A program made the position numbers and the translations under genes. A DNA stretch of 64,000 bases from an uncultured Clostridia bacterium. GTDB taxonomy: Bacteria; Bacillota; Clostridia; TANB77; CAG-508. This document shows, in pieces, positions 9,167-19,241 of this stretch. The stretch is from assembly GCA_934178555.1 (NCBI GenBank), contig CAKPQL010000004.1:1-64000 (forward strand), in the 5' to 3' direction. The notes under the pieces were generated by a model, which ran no database searches, was not told where the DNA came from, and saw only the letters and a list, made by a program, of their open reading frames with translations. Position 1 is the stretch's first letter; each line of letters begins with the position of its first letter.

Positions 9167-11332
9167 TTAATTTAATGTTATATACTGTGTTTGTGTTAAA
9201 TGCCTTTTTAATAATGCCAAATCTACTACATCTATTTCTTGTGCTTCTGATTGTAGCATTCCAGCTTTGTAATATTCATTTTTTAGAAAACTTGTACCTA
9301 CTAAATGTCTTTTTAATAATGCTAAATCTATTACATCTATTTCTCCGTCTCCATTTACATCTCCAAGTTTTACTATAGTATATTCCATATCACTTATTTT
9401 TATTATGGCTCCTGTTCCTAAACTTTCTGTTCCAGATACTAATATTGCTCCCTCATATTTCTGTTGTATATCTGCAAAAACAGCTGTAGGAATTGTTTTT
9501 ATTATTTTTTCTGTTTCATTTACTGCAAATTTGTCTTCTGGATTTTCAGGTTGCTCCTCTCCATTTACCGGTGTTAACCATAAGGCATATGGATTATATC
9601 TTTCTCTTGCCATGTATCCTATGATTCCATCACTTGTTACTACTTTATCCCAATAATAATCTCCTACTTTATTAGTTGCCTTTTCTATTCTTGTTACTAT
9701 AACACCTGGATTTATATATTTAATTATTGCCCCAGCAGGATCACTTCTTAGTGCTAATTCTGTATTACAAGTTACTTTTACATCTTCTCCAAAACTACCT
9801 TCTGTAATATAATTCTTTTGAATATATCCTTCTGTTCCATCTGTCAATCTTACTTTATACCATTCGCAACCATCAAATGTATATTTTCCTTCTTCTATTA
9901 TTGTTAGTGACTGTCCTTGATATAGCAATCTAATTGATGTTGTTCCATTTTCTACAAGTCTTGGCCCATTTAGTAAATTAGTATTTATATTTGCATAAGC
10001 TTTTTTAGAAACTTCATCTCTTCCTATTTTTTCCATAACAAATTGTGTAGCTACATATCCAATTGTTCCATCAGGTAACATTATTTTATCCCAGTTGGTT
10101 CCGTTTTCTTTAGAAGCTTTTAATTCTATTCTTAAGAATGAATATCCTGCATTATATAGCCCTATAGGAGTTCCATTAGGAGTTTGTCTTATATATACAT
10201 AATTATCATTTAATTGTGCATTTTGTGATACATAAGTTGAACTACTTGGATACCTTGATACTATTTTTGAAATATTTTTGTACATTGGTATTATAAAATT
10301 AAAACTTGTACTTGATAATTCATTATTAAAAATAGTTTTATAACTACTATACACGGTGCTTGCTTCGCTTGTTGGAGCCTGTATATTTGTCATATACTGA
10401 TGCCCATATAATCCAAGGTATTGATTATCTACATCCCATTTTTGCAAATACAATGAGTCTTGTCCCTTTGCAATATAACTTGTTGCTATCCACTGTGCTC
10501 CTCCAACAATTGATTTTTCTGGTGTATTCCAATTTACGTTTTCTCTTTTTGCATAAATTAGTCCATTTATTATTGGGTCTGTGCTTGCATATGCTCCAAT
10601 ATTGTAGAAATTGAAATATCCTTCATATCCAGCTACATTTCCTGTAATTGAACCACTTCCATTTGCTCCTACTTCTTGCCTAATTCTTGATGCAATATGA
10701 TATGGGCTTACTCCAGAAACCTGTGCAGCATACATTATCGTTTGAGCAAAAGTTTTATCTCCATATGCTGAATTTCCGTAATAATCACAAATTTTTGTAT
10801 TATACATAAAAGAACCTTTAAGCACAGCTTCTATTCCTGATTCTGTATGGATTGAAGGTACATATGATAAAGCTTCAAATTGAAAAATTCTATCTTCTGT
10901 TAAGAAATTTCTTGGATCCATGTAATATGCCACTGCAGTTTGAGAAGCACCAAACCAGCTCGAACCATCATGTGGGACACCATCACATCCATTATATGTA
11001 CATAGCCACTCTCCAGTTTTTCCCTGTACTAAACTTCTTTCATGGTTTGCAATTGTTTCATTCATTAATACATCTGTCCATTCCAAATCAGTATAAAGTA
11101 ATGTAAATGTCCAATTTGGATGTGTACTTTTTAAGTTCTGTAATAGTGTTGCATATCCAGGATATATAGTTTCGTCAATATTATATATATTATTATTATC
11201 TACATTTCTTACTTGATTAACAGCATATGTTTTTGTAATTAATAATGCATTTACTAAAGTTAATACTATAATTATTATCATCATTATGCTTATACATTTT
11301 TTATTAATTGTTTGTAGGCTTTTCTTTTGCAT
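9167..11332 (-). CDS. Secreted N-acetylglucosaminidase with SH3 domains and a C-terminal dockerin
   Basis: 721 residues. Signal peptide is about 1-37. The glucosaminidase-type catalytic region (about 55-320) holds HPNWTFTLLYTDLEW, DPRNFLTEDRIFQFE and SGVSPYHIASRIRQEVG, typical of clostridial peptidoglycan endo-N-acetylglucosaminidases. SH3-like repeats follow (about 360-590). The end is a type I dockerin. The first duplicated loop is intact (DVNGDGEIDVIDLALLKRHL). The second keeps the EIDVVDLALLKRHL helix but lacks the Asp/Asn calcium loop. A dockerin implies attachment to a cohesin scaffold, although no cohesin is in the window. AGGAGG lies eight bases before ATG. Confidence 0.88.
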   Translation of the reverse strand: MQKKSLQTINKKCISIMMIIIIVLTLVNALLITKTYAVNQVRNVDNNNIYNIDETIYPGYATLLQNLKSTHPNWTFTLLYTDLEWTDVLMNETIANHERSLVQGKTGEWLCTYNGCDGVPHDGSSWFGASQTAVAYYMDPRNFLTEDRIFQFEALSYVPSIHTESGIEAVLKGSFMYNTKICDYYGNSAYGDKTFAQTIMYAAQVSGVSPYHIASRIRQEVGANGSGSITGNVAGYEGYFNFYNIGAYASTDPIINGLIYAKRENVNWNTPEKSIVGGAQWIATSYIAKGQDSLYLQKWDVDNQYLGLYGHQYMTNIQAPTSEASTVYSSYKTIFNNELSSTSFNFIIPMYKNISKIVSRYPSSSTYVSQNAQLNDNYVYIRQTPNGTPIGLYNAGYSFLRIELKASKENGTNWDKIMLPDGTIGYVATQFVMEKIGRDEVSKKAYANINTNLLNGPRLVENGTTSIRLLYQGQSLTIIEEGKYTFDGCEWYKVRLTDGTEGYIQKNYITEGSFGEDVKVTCNTELALRSDPAGAIIKYINPGVIVTRIEKATNKVGDYYWDKVVTSDGIIGYMARERYNPYALWLTPVNGEEQPENPEDKFAVNETEKIIKTIPTAVFADIQQKYEGAILVSGTESLGTGAIIKISDMEYTIVKLGDVNGDGEIDVIDLALLKRHLVGTSFLKNEYYKAGMLQSEAQEIDVVDLALLKRHLTQTQYITLN

Positions 11333-11484
11333 AAGTTAATCCTCCTACTATATTTTATGTATAAAGATATACATTTACAGTATATAATATCAAAAAAAGC
11401 AAGTCAATAGAAATATTGTCTTTTTTTGTTGGTAATTGTTGGAGGCTATCATAATACCAATTTTTTTATAGTTACTTATATAAA

Positions 11485-11511
11485 AAAAGAGGATTGTAAA
11501 ATCCTCTTTTT
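11485..11511 (-). terminator. Rho-independent terminator after the Cys/Gly-rich peptide gene
   Basis: AAAAAGAGGAT and ATCCTCTTTTT flank a 6-base loop, directly downstream of the small gene on the minus strand. Confidence 0.75.
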
Positions 11512-11526
11512 AATAAGTATTTTTTA

Positions 11527-11676
11527 TTAGTTACCGCAACCTCTTCCGCAACCACATCCGCAGTTTGTGAATAATAATAAGAATATTATTATGAAGAATA
11601 ATATTTCGCTATCTCCACAGCATCCTCCAAATAAACCTCCATTATTGTTGCATCCACAATTTCTTTCTTCTGGCAT
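11527..11676 (-). CDS. Cys/Gly-rich 49-residue small protein with one hydrophobic helix
   Basis: MPEERNCGCNNNGGLFGGCC, then a hydrophobic run SEILFFIIIFLLLF, then a CGCGCGRGCG tail. GGAGGG lies seven bases before ATG and a terminator follows. It resembles the small Gly/Cys membrane peptides common in spore formers (YjcZ-like in style), but the family assignment is tentative. All three CGG trinucleotides in it straddle TGC|GGN and none is in phase. Confidence 0.7.
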   Translation of the reverse strand: MPEERNCGCNNNGGLFGGCCGDSEILFFIIIFLLLFTNCGCGCGRGCGN

Positions 11677-11796
11677 ATGTTTTCCCTCCTTTTGTTTTCG
11701 TATAACATATAGTATGCATTTTATTGAATTTGTGTTACAATATAGATATTATATTAAATACAAAAATATCGTTTAGAGCTTATACGAGGAGGTTTT

Positions 11797-14197
11797 ATGA
11801 AAGATATAGAATTGTTAATTCCTGTTGGAGATTTCGATTGTTTAGTTGCTGCTGTTCAAAATGGTGCAGATACTGTATATTTTGGCTCTTCTTTATTTAA
11901 TGCACGAGCTAGTGCAACTAATTTTGATATAGATAATTTAGAAAAAGCCATTGATTATGCAAAATTGCGTAATGTAAAAACTAATCTAACTCTTAATACT
12001 CTAGTTAAAGATGATGAATTTGAAGATGCTGTTAATCTTGCAAAAAAAGCTTATGAATTTGGAGTCGATGCAATCATCGTACAAGATTTAGGTCTAGCAA
12101 CTTATCTTATTAAGCACTTTCCTGATTTACCAATTCATGCCAGTACACAAATGACTGTCCATAATTTGGAAGGAGTCTTACAATTAGAAAAGTTAGGATT
12201 CAAAAGAGTAGTTCTTTCTCGTGAACTTTCAGCAAATGAAATAGAATATATTTGTAAAAATTCTAATATAGAGATAGAAGCATTTATTCATGGTGCACTT
12301 TGTATCTCATACTCAGGTCAATGCTTATTTTCTAGTAGTATTGGCGGTCGCTCAGGAAACCGTGGCAAATGTGCTCAGCCTTGTAGACTACCTTATGAAT
12401 TATTAGATTCTTCTCATAAAACAATTGATAAAGGTCATTTATTAAGTCCAAGGGATTTGTGTGGAATTGAATACTTGCCCCAGTTAGTAAATGCTGGAAT
12501 TAAATGTTTAAAAATTGAGGGAAGATTAAAATCACCCGAATATGTTGCTATACTTACACGAATATATAGAAAATATTTAGATATGGCCCTAGAAAACATA
12601 CCTTATACACTTTTAGATGAAGATAAAAAACAGCTTATGCAAGTATTTAATAGAGGTGGATTTTCTGATGGTCATTTAAACTCTAATCCAAATACCAGTT
12701 TAATTTACAAGCAAAAACCTAATCATATGGGATTACCTCTAGGAACTATTATTTCCTATAATTCTAAAAAAGGATATATAAAAATAAAATTAGAAAATAC
12801 CATTTCTATTGGAGACAGTATTCAAGTAGAAAAAGAAAATAATAATTATAATGTTTCAGAACTTTTATTAAATAACTCAAACATTAAAAATGGTACAACT
12901 GGAAATATTGTTGAAATTGGTAGATTAAAAGGTAATATTTCTGTTGGAGATAAAGTTTTTAAGACAGTAGATAAAAACTTATCTGCTGAAGCCAAAAAAA
13001 CGTTTTCAGGTGCTGAATACAAAAAAATACCAATTGAAGGAAACATTACAATAAAAAAAGATTCTCCTATTTCTTTTAATGTTACTTGTAACTCTGGAAT
13101 ATATGAAGGTGCAAATATAAATTTAAAAACTGATATAATTCCTGCAATTGCTGAAAAAGCCCCTATTACAAAAGATAGGATTACTGCACAAATTAATAAA
13201 ACTGGTAATACTCAATTTGAATTTAGCAACATAAATATAAATTTAGAAGAAAACTTATTTATTCCTGCTACTTGTTTAAATGACTTAAGAAGAATGGCTA
13301 TAGAAAAATTAGAAGAATTTGCAAAAGCAATTTATAAAAGGAAATTTAATTATGATGTTCAACGGTAACACATCAATATACAGTATATCAAAATCAATTC
13401 ATGTTCCTAAATATTGTGCTTTATTAAATAATTTAGATTTAGATACAGATTATGCTAATTTGAATATAGATAATATATATATACCTTTTAAATATTTTAT
13501 AAATTCACGCTACGAAAAATTACTACAACAACTTTGTAGCCTATACAAGGTTTATATTTATATGCCAACAATTATTAGAAATAACTATTTAAACCATATA
13601 TCAGATTTAGATAATATTGTAATCAATTATAAAATTAATGGATTTGTTGTTTCTCACATTAGCCAACTAGAATTTATTAATAAATACAATTTAGAAATAA
13701 TTGGTAATTATACTTTAAATGTAATGAATTTACATACCGCTTCTTACTTAAAAGAACTAGGACTAAGTACAGTTACTATATCTCCTGAGCTAGATAAAGC
13801 AACTATTATAGATATGCTAGATAACTTTGACAAAATAATTTTTGAATTAATTGTATATGGTAATTTACCTCTTATGACTTCTAACTACTGTCTTATCGGT
13901 CATACCAATCATTGTTTAAGTACATGTGGTAAAAACTGCAAAAGACAAGCCTATTACCTAAAAGACAGATTAGGATTTTTATTTAAAATCGCACCTGATG
14001 ATATTGATACAATAACTACTATTTATAATAGCAAAACCACTTCGATATCGCCTGTTGACTTTAACTTAAATTCTATAAGAATGGACTTTGTAGATGAAAA
14101 TATTAATGAAATTAAAAATATTATAAACACAGTAAGAGCTGGTGATAGACTAGAGGGAAAAGCATACACAAATGGTAACTTGAACAAATTAATATAA
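11797..14197 (+). CDS. U32-family peptidase with its C-terminal half joined by a +1 shift at CGG
   Basis: 799 residues if read through. The first 522 codons hold the U32 TIM-barrel core (LIPVGDFDCLVAAVQNGAD, then FIHGALCISYSGQCLFSS and RGKCAQPCRLPYE) and the DUF3656-like beta region. Codon 523 is CGG and codon 524 is TAA. Skipping the C gives GGT AAC and continues for 277 residues. That part carries the tail expected of large U32 proteins, with YCLIGHTNHCLSTCGKNCKRQ and YYLKDRLGFLFKI. Without the shift the second half would need its own start, and none with a good ribosome site is placed correctly. U32 proteins include collagenase-like enzymes and RNA-hydroxylation factors; the role here is unknown. 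AGGAGG precedes ATG. Confidence 0.85.
13363..13365 (+). other. In-frame CGG followed at once by TAA in the U32 gene
   Basis: Codons read CAA CGG TAA in the zero frame and CAA-C-GGT-AAC after +1. The stop directly after CGG leaves no alternative zero-frame tail. Confidence 0.8.
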
Positions 14198-14202
14198 ACG
14201 GT

Positions 14203-14230
14203 TATGGAACGACGCTCTCGCCGTTCCATA
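14203..14230 (+). terminator. Hairpin after the U32 gene, repeat-like
   Basis: TATGGAACG and CGTTCCATA flank a 10-base loop and are followed by CATTTTT. The G+C-rich palindrome resembles dispersed intergenic repeats used as terminators. Confidence 0.6.
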
Positions 14231-14309
14231 CATTTTTGCAATATATAAAACAAACAATAATAATATTTTTACTAGGATTAAAAAATATTATTATTGTTAT
14301 TAACTCAAA

Positions 14310-14624
14310 TTACACACTATGTGCTGATAATTTTATTATTAAATCTATGTTATCATCTTTCGCAGCTTTATTTTTTCTTATCTGTCCACACTTTTTACAT
14401 TTGAATATTATTACATATCCCTTTTTACTATCTATTTCTACTCCAATTGGTTCTAGCAATCCATGGCATTCTTCCTGTCTGTCTCCAGGGTTTATATCTA
14501 CATGTTTTGAGTGTAAACATTTAGGGCAATGGTTTCTACAAGTATAACCAAGTTTTTGTACTTTTGCCCCACAATTTTCACATATAAATTCTTCATCTAT
14601 TTTTGTAAATACTCTATTCTCCAA
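14310..14624 (-). CDS. RNHCP-domain zinc-ribbon protein
   Basis: About 104 residues. The RNHCP motif follows a CENCGAKV knuckle: YTCRNHCPKCLHSKHVD, then DINPGDRQEECHGLLEPIG and FKCKKCGQIRKNKA, giving paired CxxC zinc ligands. Function in the family is unknown; the ribbons suggest nucleic-acid or protein binding. I place the start at TTG 14624, giving MENRVFTKIDEEF, since AGGAGG is eight bases upstream; the GTG two codons earlier is only two bases from it. The gene overlaps the end of the nucleoside kinase gene by 11 bases, which suggests co-translation. Confidence 0.85.
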   Translation of the reverse strand: MENRVFTKIDEEFICENCGAKVQKLGYTCRNHCPKCLHSKHVDINPGDRQEECHGLLEPIGVEIDSKKGYVIIFKCKKCGQIRKNKAAKDDNIDLIIKLSAHSV

Positions 14625-16254
14625 AGACACTTCCTCCTATAAATTCTCTTAACAACGAATTATTTGGCACATAATTTGCTGGAATAGATTCAAAATATCT
14701 TAACATTTTATATAATCTTTTTGCCTCTGAAAATTCTGGATTTGTATTATCTATTTGCTTTAATAATGGTATTGCATAATCTTTTAAAACACCTAATTCA
14801 TATATTAATGAAGAATTAAACATAACATCTGCTTCTTCTTGATATTTGAATATATTCTTATATTCACCTGCATTTACTGAATCCCACATTTTTAAAGTAT
14901 GTAATGCAGAATATCCTCTAAATTGATGATCTCTAACAATTCGTCTTATTAATCTAGTATCAGTTGTTGATATTCTATTATAATAATCTATATTTAACAC
15001 AGTTAGTGCACTTATATATATTTTAAATTTTTGTTCTTTTGGAATTTCGTTTGTTAACTCATCATTCAAACAATGAATTCCTTCTATTACCAATATCTCG
15101 TCTTTAGCAAGTTTCATTGTATTTCCAAGATATTCCTTATGACCTGTTTTGAAATTAAATGTAGGTACTTCTATCTCTTCTCCGTTAAACAATTTCTTTA
15201 AATGCTCATTAAACAATTTTGTATCTATTGCCTCTAAACATTCGAAATCATAATTTCCATTTTCATCTTTTGGATTTTCATCTCTCTCTACAAAGTAATT
15301 ATCAACAGATATTGTTACTGTTTTTAAGCCGTTTAATCTTAATTGTAGTCCTAACCTTTTAGCAAAAGTAGTTTTCCCTGATGATGATGGTCCAGCAATA
15401 AGAACCATTTTCACTTTATCCCTTTTTAATATTTCATCTGCTATACCAGCAATCTTCTTTTCATGAAGTGCTTCATCTAGTAACACATATTCATTTATTT
15501 TATTCTCTTTTACGATTCTATTAAGTTTATATACTGTGTTTATATCTAAAACTTTATGCAAATTATCATATTCTCTTAATGTTGTTAATAGTTTTTTATT
15601 TTCTTGATGAACTGGTAAAACTTTAGGATTTTCTCTGCTTGGATATCTAACCAAAAAGCCATCTTTATATTTCCTTATTTCAAATTTATTTATAACCCCT
15701 GTAGAAAGTGGCATTACCCCATAAAAATAATTATAATAATCCTCACAATAGTACAATAATATATTTTTGTCATTCTCTATATCTAATTGCAACTTACCTT
15801 TTAGTGTTCTTTCCTTTTTATAAAATTCAATTGCTTCTTCTCTTGTCATACCTTTTCTTATTATTGGCAAATCTTTTTTTACTATTTCTTTTACTTTTTG
15901 ATTAACTTTTTCAATCATCTTTTCTGTAACTTCCATATTGTCAACTTCACAAAACATTGCATGTGACAATTGATAATTTATAGTAAGCAATGCATCTTTA
16001 TAAGTCTCTGAAAAAGCTTTTCCTATTATATATATAAGTCCTCTAGTATATATTCTCATACCATCTTTACTTGTTAAATCTATTAGTTCTATTTCTCCAT
16101 TTGAATTTATAGGATAATTCAATGCTTTTACTTCATTATTAAATCTGCACGCAATAACAGTTTGTTCGGATTTTAATATTTCTTCTTTTAATAATTCTTC
16201 TACTTTTGTACCTTTTTTTACATCTATAACATTATTTTTATAAATTACTTGCAT
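14614..16254 (-). CDS. TGS-domain nucleoside (uridine-type) kinase
   Basis: 546 residues. An N-terminal TGS/ThrRS-like part (residues 1-200) includes a segment like the HxxxH region of threonyl-tRNA synthetase (NYQLSHAMFCEVD). A phosphoribulokinase/uridine kinase domain follows, with P-loop VLIAGPSSSGKTTFAKRLG near 285-300, VSVDNYFVER, and the VIEGIHCLNDEL Walker B. Family members phosphorylate nucleosides. RNHCP is encoded immediately downstream. No strong ribosome site is visible before the ATG. The two CGG trinucleotides are both AAC|GGN. Confidence 0.88.
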   Translation of the reverse strand: MQVIYKNNVIDVKKGTKVEELLKEEILKSEQTVIACRFNNEVKALNYPINSNGEIELIDLTSKDGMRIYTRGLIYIIGKAFSETYKDALLTINYQLSHAMFCEVDNMEVTEKMIEKVNQKVKEIVKKDLPIIRKGMTREEAIEFYKKERTLKGKLQLDIENDKNILLYYCEDYYNYFYGVMPLSTGVINKFEIRKYKDGFLVRYPSRENPKVLPVHQENKKLLTTLREYDNLHKVLDINTVYKLNRIVKENKINEYVLLDEALHEKKIAGIADEILKRDKVKMVLIAGPSSSGKTTFAKRLGLQLRLNGLKTVTISVDNYFVERDENPKDENGNYDFECLEAIDTKLFNEHLKKLFNGEEIEVPTFNFKTGHKEYLGNTMKLAKDEILVIEGIHCLNDELTNEIPKEQKFKIYISALTVLNIDYYNRISTTDTRLIRRIVRDHQFRGYSALHTLKMWDSVNAGEYKNIFKYQEEADVMFNSSLIYELGVLKDYAIPLLKQIDNTNPEFSEAKRLYKMLRYFESIPANYVPNNSLLREFIGGSVFGE

Positions 16255-16423
16255 ATATATAACCTCATTTCTATTATTATAACAAGTTTATTATATTAGA
16301 AGTTATAAGAAAATACAACATTTATTCATATTATTTTTGATTTGGGATATATTATATTAAAATAAATTTATTTAAATCGTTTGAAATATATTCATTGCAA
16401 AAATATAAGGAGGCTCATATCTT

Positions 16424-16609
16424 ATGAATGAACAAAGATTAACAGAAATTTTAAGAAGTAATAAACCACTTGATGTGTTTTATAATGAAAAGCCTGTATG
16501 GATACAAGCTGTAAAAGGTAATATTGTAACAGTTGGTTTCATGGATAGTTCTAAAACAAAAAATGTGTTTATAGATGATTTATATGAAAATAATTTGTAT
16601 AATAAATAA
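16424..16609 (+). CDS. sspH: H-type small acid-soluble spore protein
   Basis: 61 residues, matching the SspH pattern: N-terminal RLTEILRSNKPLDVFYNEKPVWIQAV, then a short second half with VTVGFMDSSKTKNVFIDDL. These proteins are made in the forespore and bind or protect spore components. AAGGAGG is ten bases before ATG. It stands alone on the plus strand, ending at a long inverted repeat. I could not identify a sigma-G promoter with confidence. Confidence 0.88.
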   Translation: MNEQRLTEILRSNKPLDVFYNEKPVWIQAVKGNIVTVGFMDSSKTKNVFIDDLYENNLYNK

Positions 16610-16625
16610 TTTTTTAATAGTTTAA

Positions 16626-16730
16626 AAACCTATATATATTATTTTTAAGAGTATACACAAGTAACGCTTCTTCTTTAAGAATTCTCATCACACTTGAGTA
16701 TTACACAAAAGGAATAATATATATAGGTTT
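16626..16730. other. Long inverted repeat with a 73-base internal loop
   Basis: A perfect 16-bp arm (AAACCTATATATATTA at 16626-16641, complement at 16715-16730) encloses 73 bases. The loop can itself pair (TTCTT/AAGAA, CAAGT/ACTTG). It lies between the converging sspH and pheT genes. It could be a bidirectional terminator or a small structured RNA; I recognise no known RNA family. Confidence 0.5.
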
Positions 16731-16739
16731 AAATAAATA

Positions 16740-19145
16740 TTATTTTCTTAATTCTGCATTTAATTCTTTGCTTAAATCACTTATTATTATATCCATTGCC
16801 CCATTTATTTCTTCATCTGTTAAAGTTTTATCTTGAGCTCTAAATGTTAATGCAAAAGCAATACTTTTTTTATTTTCTCCTAATTTTTCACTTCTATAAA
16901 TATCAAACAATTTTATTTTCTCTAATATTTTTTTGCATTTTTTTGCAATTACCTTTTCTATTTTTCCAACTTCTACACTTTCGTCTACTATTACTGCTAT
17001 GTCTCTTTCTACTGCTGGATATTTTGGTATTGGAACATATTTTTTATCTTCTTTTGCATATCTTACTAATTTGTCTACATTTATTTGTGCATAGTATACT
17101 TTTGTTTTTATTCCATAGTTCTTGCATACAATTGGATGAACTTCTCCAAAAGTTATAATTGCATCTTTTCCAATCATTATTTTTGCAGTTCTTCCTGGAT
17201 GCATTGTTTCGTCGTTTTCTTCTTTTTCTATTTCATATCTTTTTATATTAGCTGTTTCTAATATGTTTTCAATTATACCTTTTAGTGTATAAAAGTCTTC
17301 TTGTTCCCCATATACAGCTAAACTTAATATTGTTGGTTCTTCTGGGATTTCTCCTTTTTCTATATTCTGTTTTTCATCAGTATATATTCTTGCTATTTCA
17401 AACAAATTTACATCTTTATTTTTCTTTGTAAAATTTGCTTCTACTACTTGCATCATACTTGGTAAAGTTGTTGTTCTCATCATTGTATAATCTTCGCTCA
17501 ATTTATTCTTGATTTTTATTGTATTAGCTAATTCATTACTCTCAGATATATTACATTTTTCCAAATCTTTTTGATTTATAAAAGCATAAGTACAAACCTC
17601 TGAATATCCTTTAGCTACCAATGTTTTTCTTAAATTGTCTTCTAATCTTTGCTTTTTATTTTTTATTCCTAAAGTAGTTTCTGCATTTACATAAGTTGTA
17701 TCTAATTTATCATATCCATAAATTCTTAGTACCTCTTCTGCAATATCTGCAAGTTGCTCTAAATCTGGTCTAAAATATGGTGCTATAACTTTATCTTCGT
17801 CTACTTTTATTTCTAAACTTTCAAATATTTTTACCATTTCTTCTCTGCTTATATCAGTTCCAAGTAAATTATTTATTCTTTCTAGTGAAAAAGGTATTAC
17901 ATTCTCTTTCTGTTTTGTTGGATATACATCTATACACTTTGGAATTGCATTTCCTGCTCCAATTTGCTCTACTAATTCTACTGCTCTATTTATTGCTCTC
18001 ATTGCATTCTCTGAAGATAATCCTTTTTCATATCTACTAGATGCTTCTGTTCTTAGTCCAACACCTTTAGCAGTTAATCTTACACTTGCTCCATTAAATA
18101 CAGCTGATTCAAACACTACTGTTTTTGTAGTTTCCTCTATTTCAGAATTTTCTCCACCCATTACTCCTGCTATAGCTACTGGTTTTGTTGTATCTGCTAT
18201 AACTAAATTGTCTGTATTTAACACTCTCTTTTCTCCATCTAGTGTTACTATTTCTTCATTTTGTTTTGCTCTTCTTACTATGATATGTTTTCCGTCTATT
18301 GAATTTATATCAAATGCATGCATCGGTTGACCTAATTCTAACATAACATAGTTTGTTATATCGACTATATTATTTATGGCTCTTACTCCACAAGCTCTTA
18401 ATCTTCTTTGCATCCAATCTGGTGATGGACCTATTTTTACATTTTCTACAACTCTTCCTATATATCTATAACATAAATCTGGTGCTTCTATTTCTACTTT
18501 TAGCCCATTTATTTCATCTACTTTTTCTACTTTAATATCTTCTAAGTTTTTTCTTGGATTTTTGAATTCTTTACCTAAAGATACTGCGGTTTCTCTGCCT
18601 AAGCCTTCTATTGAAAAACAATCTGGTCTATTTGAAGTTATTTCAAACTCTATTATATCTTCTCTTAAATTCAATACGTCTACTATATCTTTACCCAAAT
18701 ACTCTTCATAAGATTTTGGTAATATCATTATTCCATGTTCAATTTGTCCTGGATAATCCTCTAATTTTAATCCCAATTCTCCTACAGAGCACATCATTCC
18801 ACAAGAATCTACGCCTCTTAATTGACCTTTCTTAATTTTTACTCCACCTGGTAATTCAGAGCCATCTTTTGCAATTGGAACGATATCTCCTTCTTTTATA
18901 TTATCTGCACCTGTTACAATTTGTAATATTTCATTGCCAACGTTTACTTTTGTTAATACTAATTTATCTGCATCAGGATGTTTGCTTATTTCTAAAATTT
19001 TTCCTACAACTACATTTTTTATATCATTACCTTTTTGTTCTATAGTTTCAACCTTAGAACCTGTCATTGTTAAAATATCTCCTAGTTCCTTTGGTTCTTT
19101 ATCTATATCAGAATATTCTTTCAACCATTCTATACTTGCTTTCAT
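16740..19145 (-). CDS. pheT: Phenylalanyl-tRNA synthetase beta subunit
   Basis: 801 residues, the standard bacterial PheT length. The N-terminal tRNA-binding OB fold (about 40-150) has VVGKILEISKHPDADKL. B3/B4 editing domain follows, with GVRAINNIVDITNYVMLELG and HAFD. B5 lies near 400-475, the catalytic-like domain includes MMRTTTLPSMMQV, and the C-terminal anticodon-binding FDX-ACB ends the protein (KYPAVERDIAVIVDE onward). It pairs with PheS in an alpha2-beta2 enzyme charging tRNA-Phe. It follows pheS with the same control by the T-box. GGGGAGG precedes ATG. Confidence 0.97.
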   Translation of the reverse strand: MKASIEWLKEYSDIDKEPKELGDILTMTGSKVETIEQKGNDIKNVVVGKILEISKHPDADKLVLTKVNVGNEILQIVTGADNIKEGDIVPIAKDGSELPGGVKIKKGQLRGVDSCGMMCSVGELGLKLEDYPGQIEHGIMILPKSYEEYLGKDIVDVLNLREDIIEFEITSNRPDCFSIEGLGRETAVSLGKEFKNPRKNLEDIKVEKVDEINGLKVEIEAPDLCYRYIGRVVENVKIGPSPDWMQRRLRACGVRAINNIVDITNYVMLELGQPMHAFDINSIDGKHIIVRRAKQNEEIVTLDGEKRVLNTDNLVIADTTKPVAIAGVMGGENSEIEETTKTVVFESAVFNGASVRLTAKGVGLRTEASSRYEKGLSSENAMRAINRAVELVEQIGAGNAIPKCIDVYPTKQKENVIPFSLERINNLLGTDISREEMVKIFESLEIKVDEDKVIAPYFRPDLEQLADIAEEVLRIYGYDKLDTTYVNAETTLGIKNKKQRLEDNLRKTLVAKGYSEVCTYAFINQKDLEKCNISESNELANTIKIKNKLSEDYTMMRTTTLPSMMQVVEANFTKKNKDVNLFEIARIYTDEKQNIEKGEIPEEPTILSLAVYGEQEDFYTLKGIIENILETANIKRYEIEKEENDETMHPGRTAKIMIGKDAIITFGEVHPIVCKNYGIKTKVYYAQINVDKLVRYAKEDKKYVPIPKYPAVERDIAVIVDESVEVGKIEKVIAKKCKKILEKIKLFDIYRSEKLGENKKSIAFALTFRAQDKTLTDEEINGAMDIIISDLSKELNAELRK

Positions 19146-19241
19146 TTATTTTCCTCCCTATTTACGATTTTTTAAATTTCTAGTAAATTTACTTAAAAAA
19201 TTTTGGCACGTTTTTTATATTATTGTATATTTATATTTACA

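Noticed and set aside
16642..16714. 6S RNA or SRP RNA in the loop of the long hairpin
   Set aside because: Too short and lacking the conserved features I know for either.
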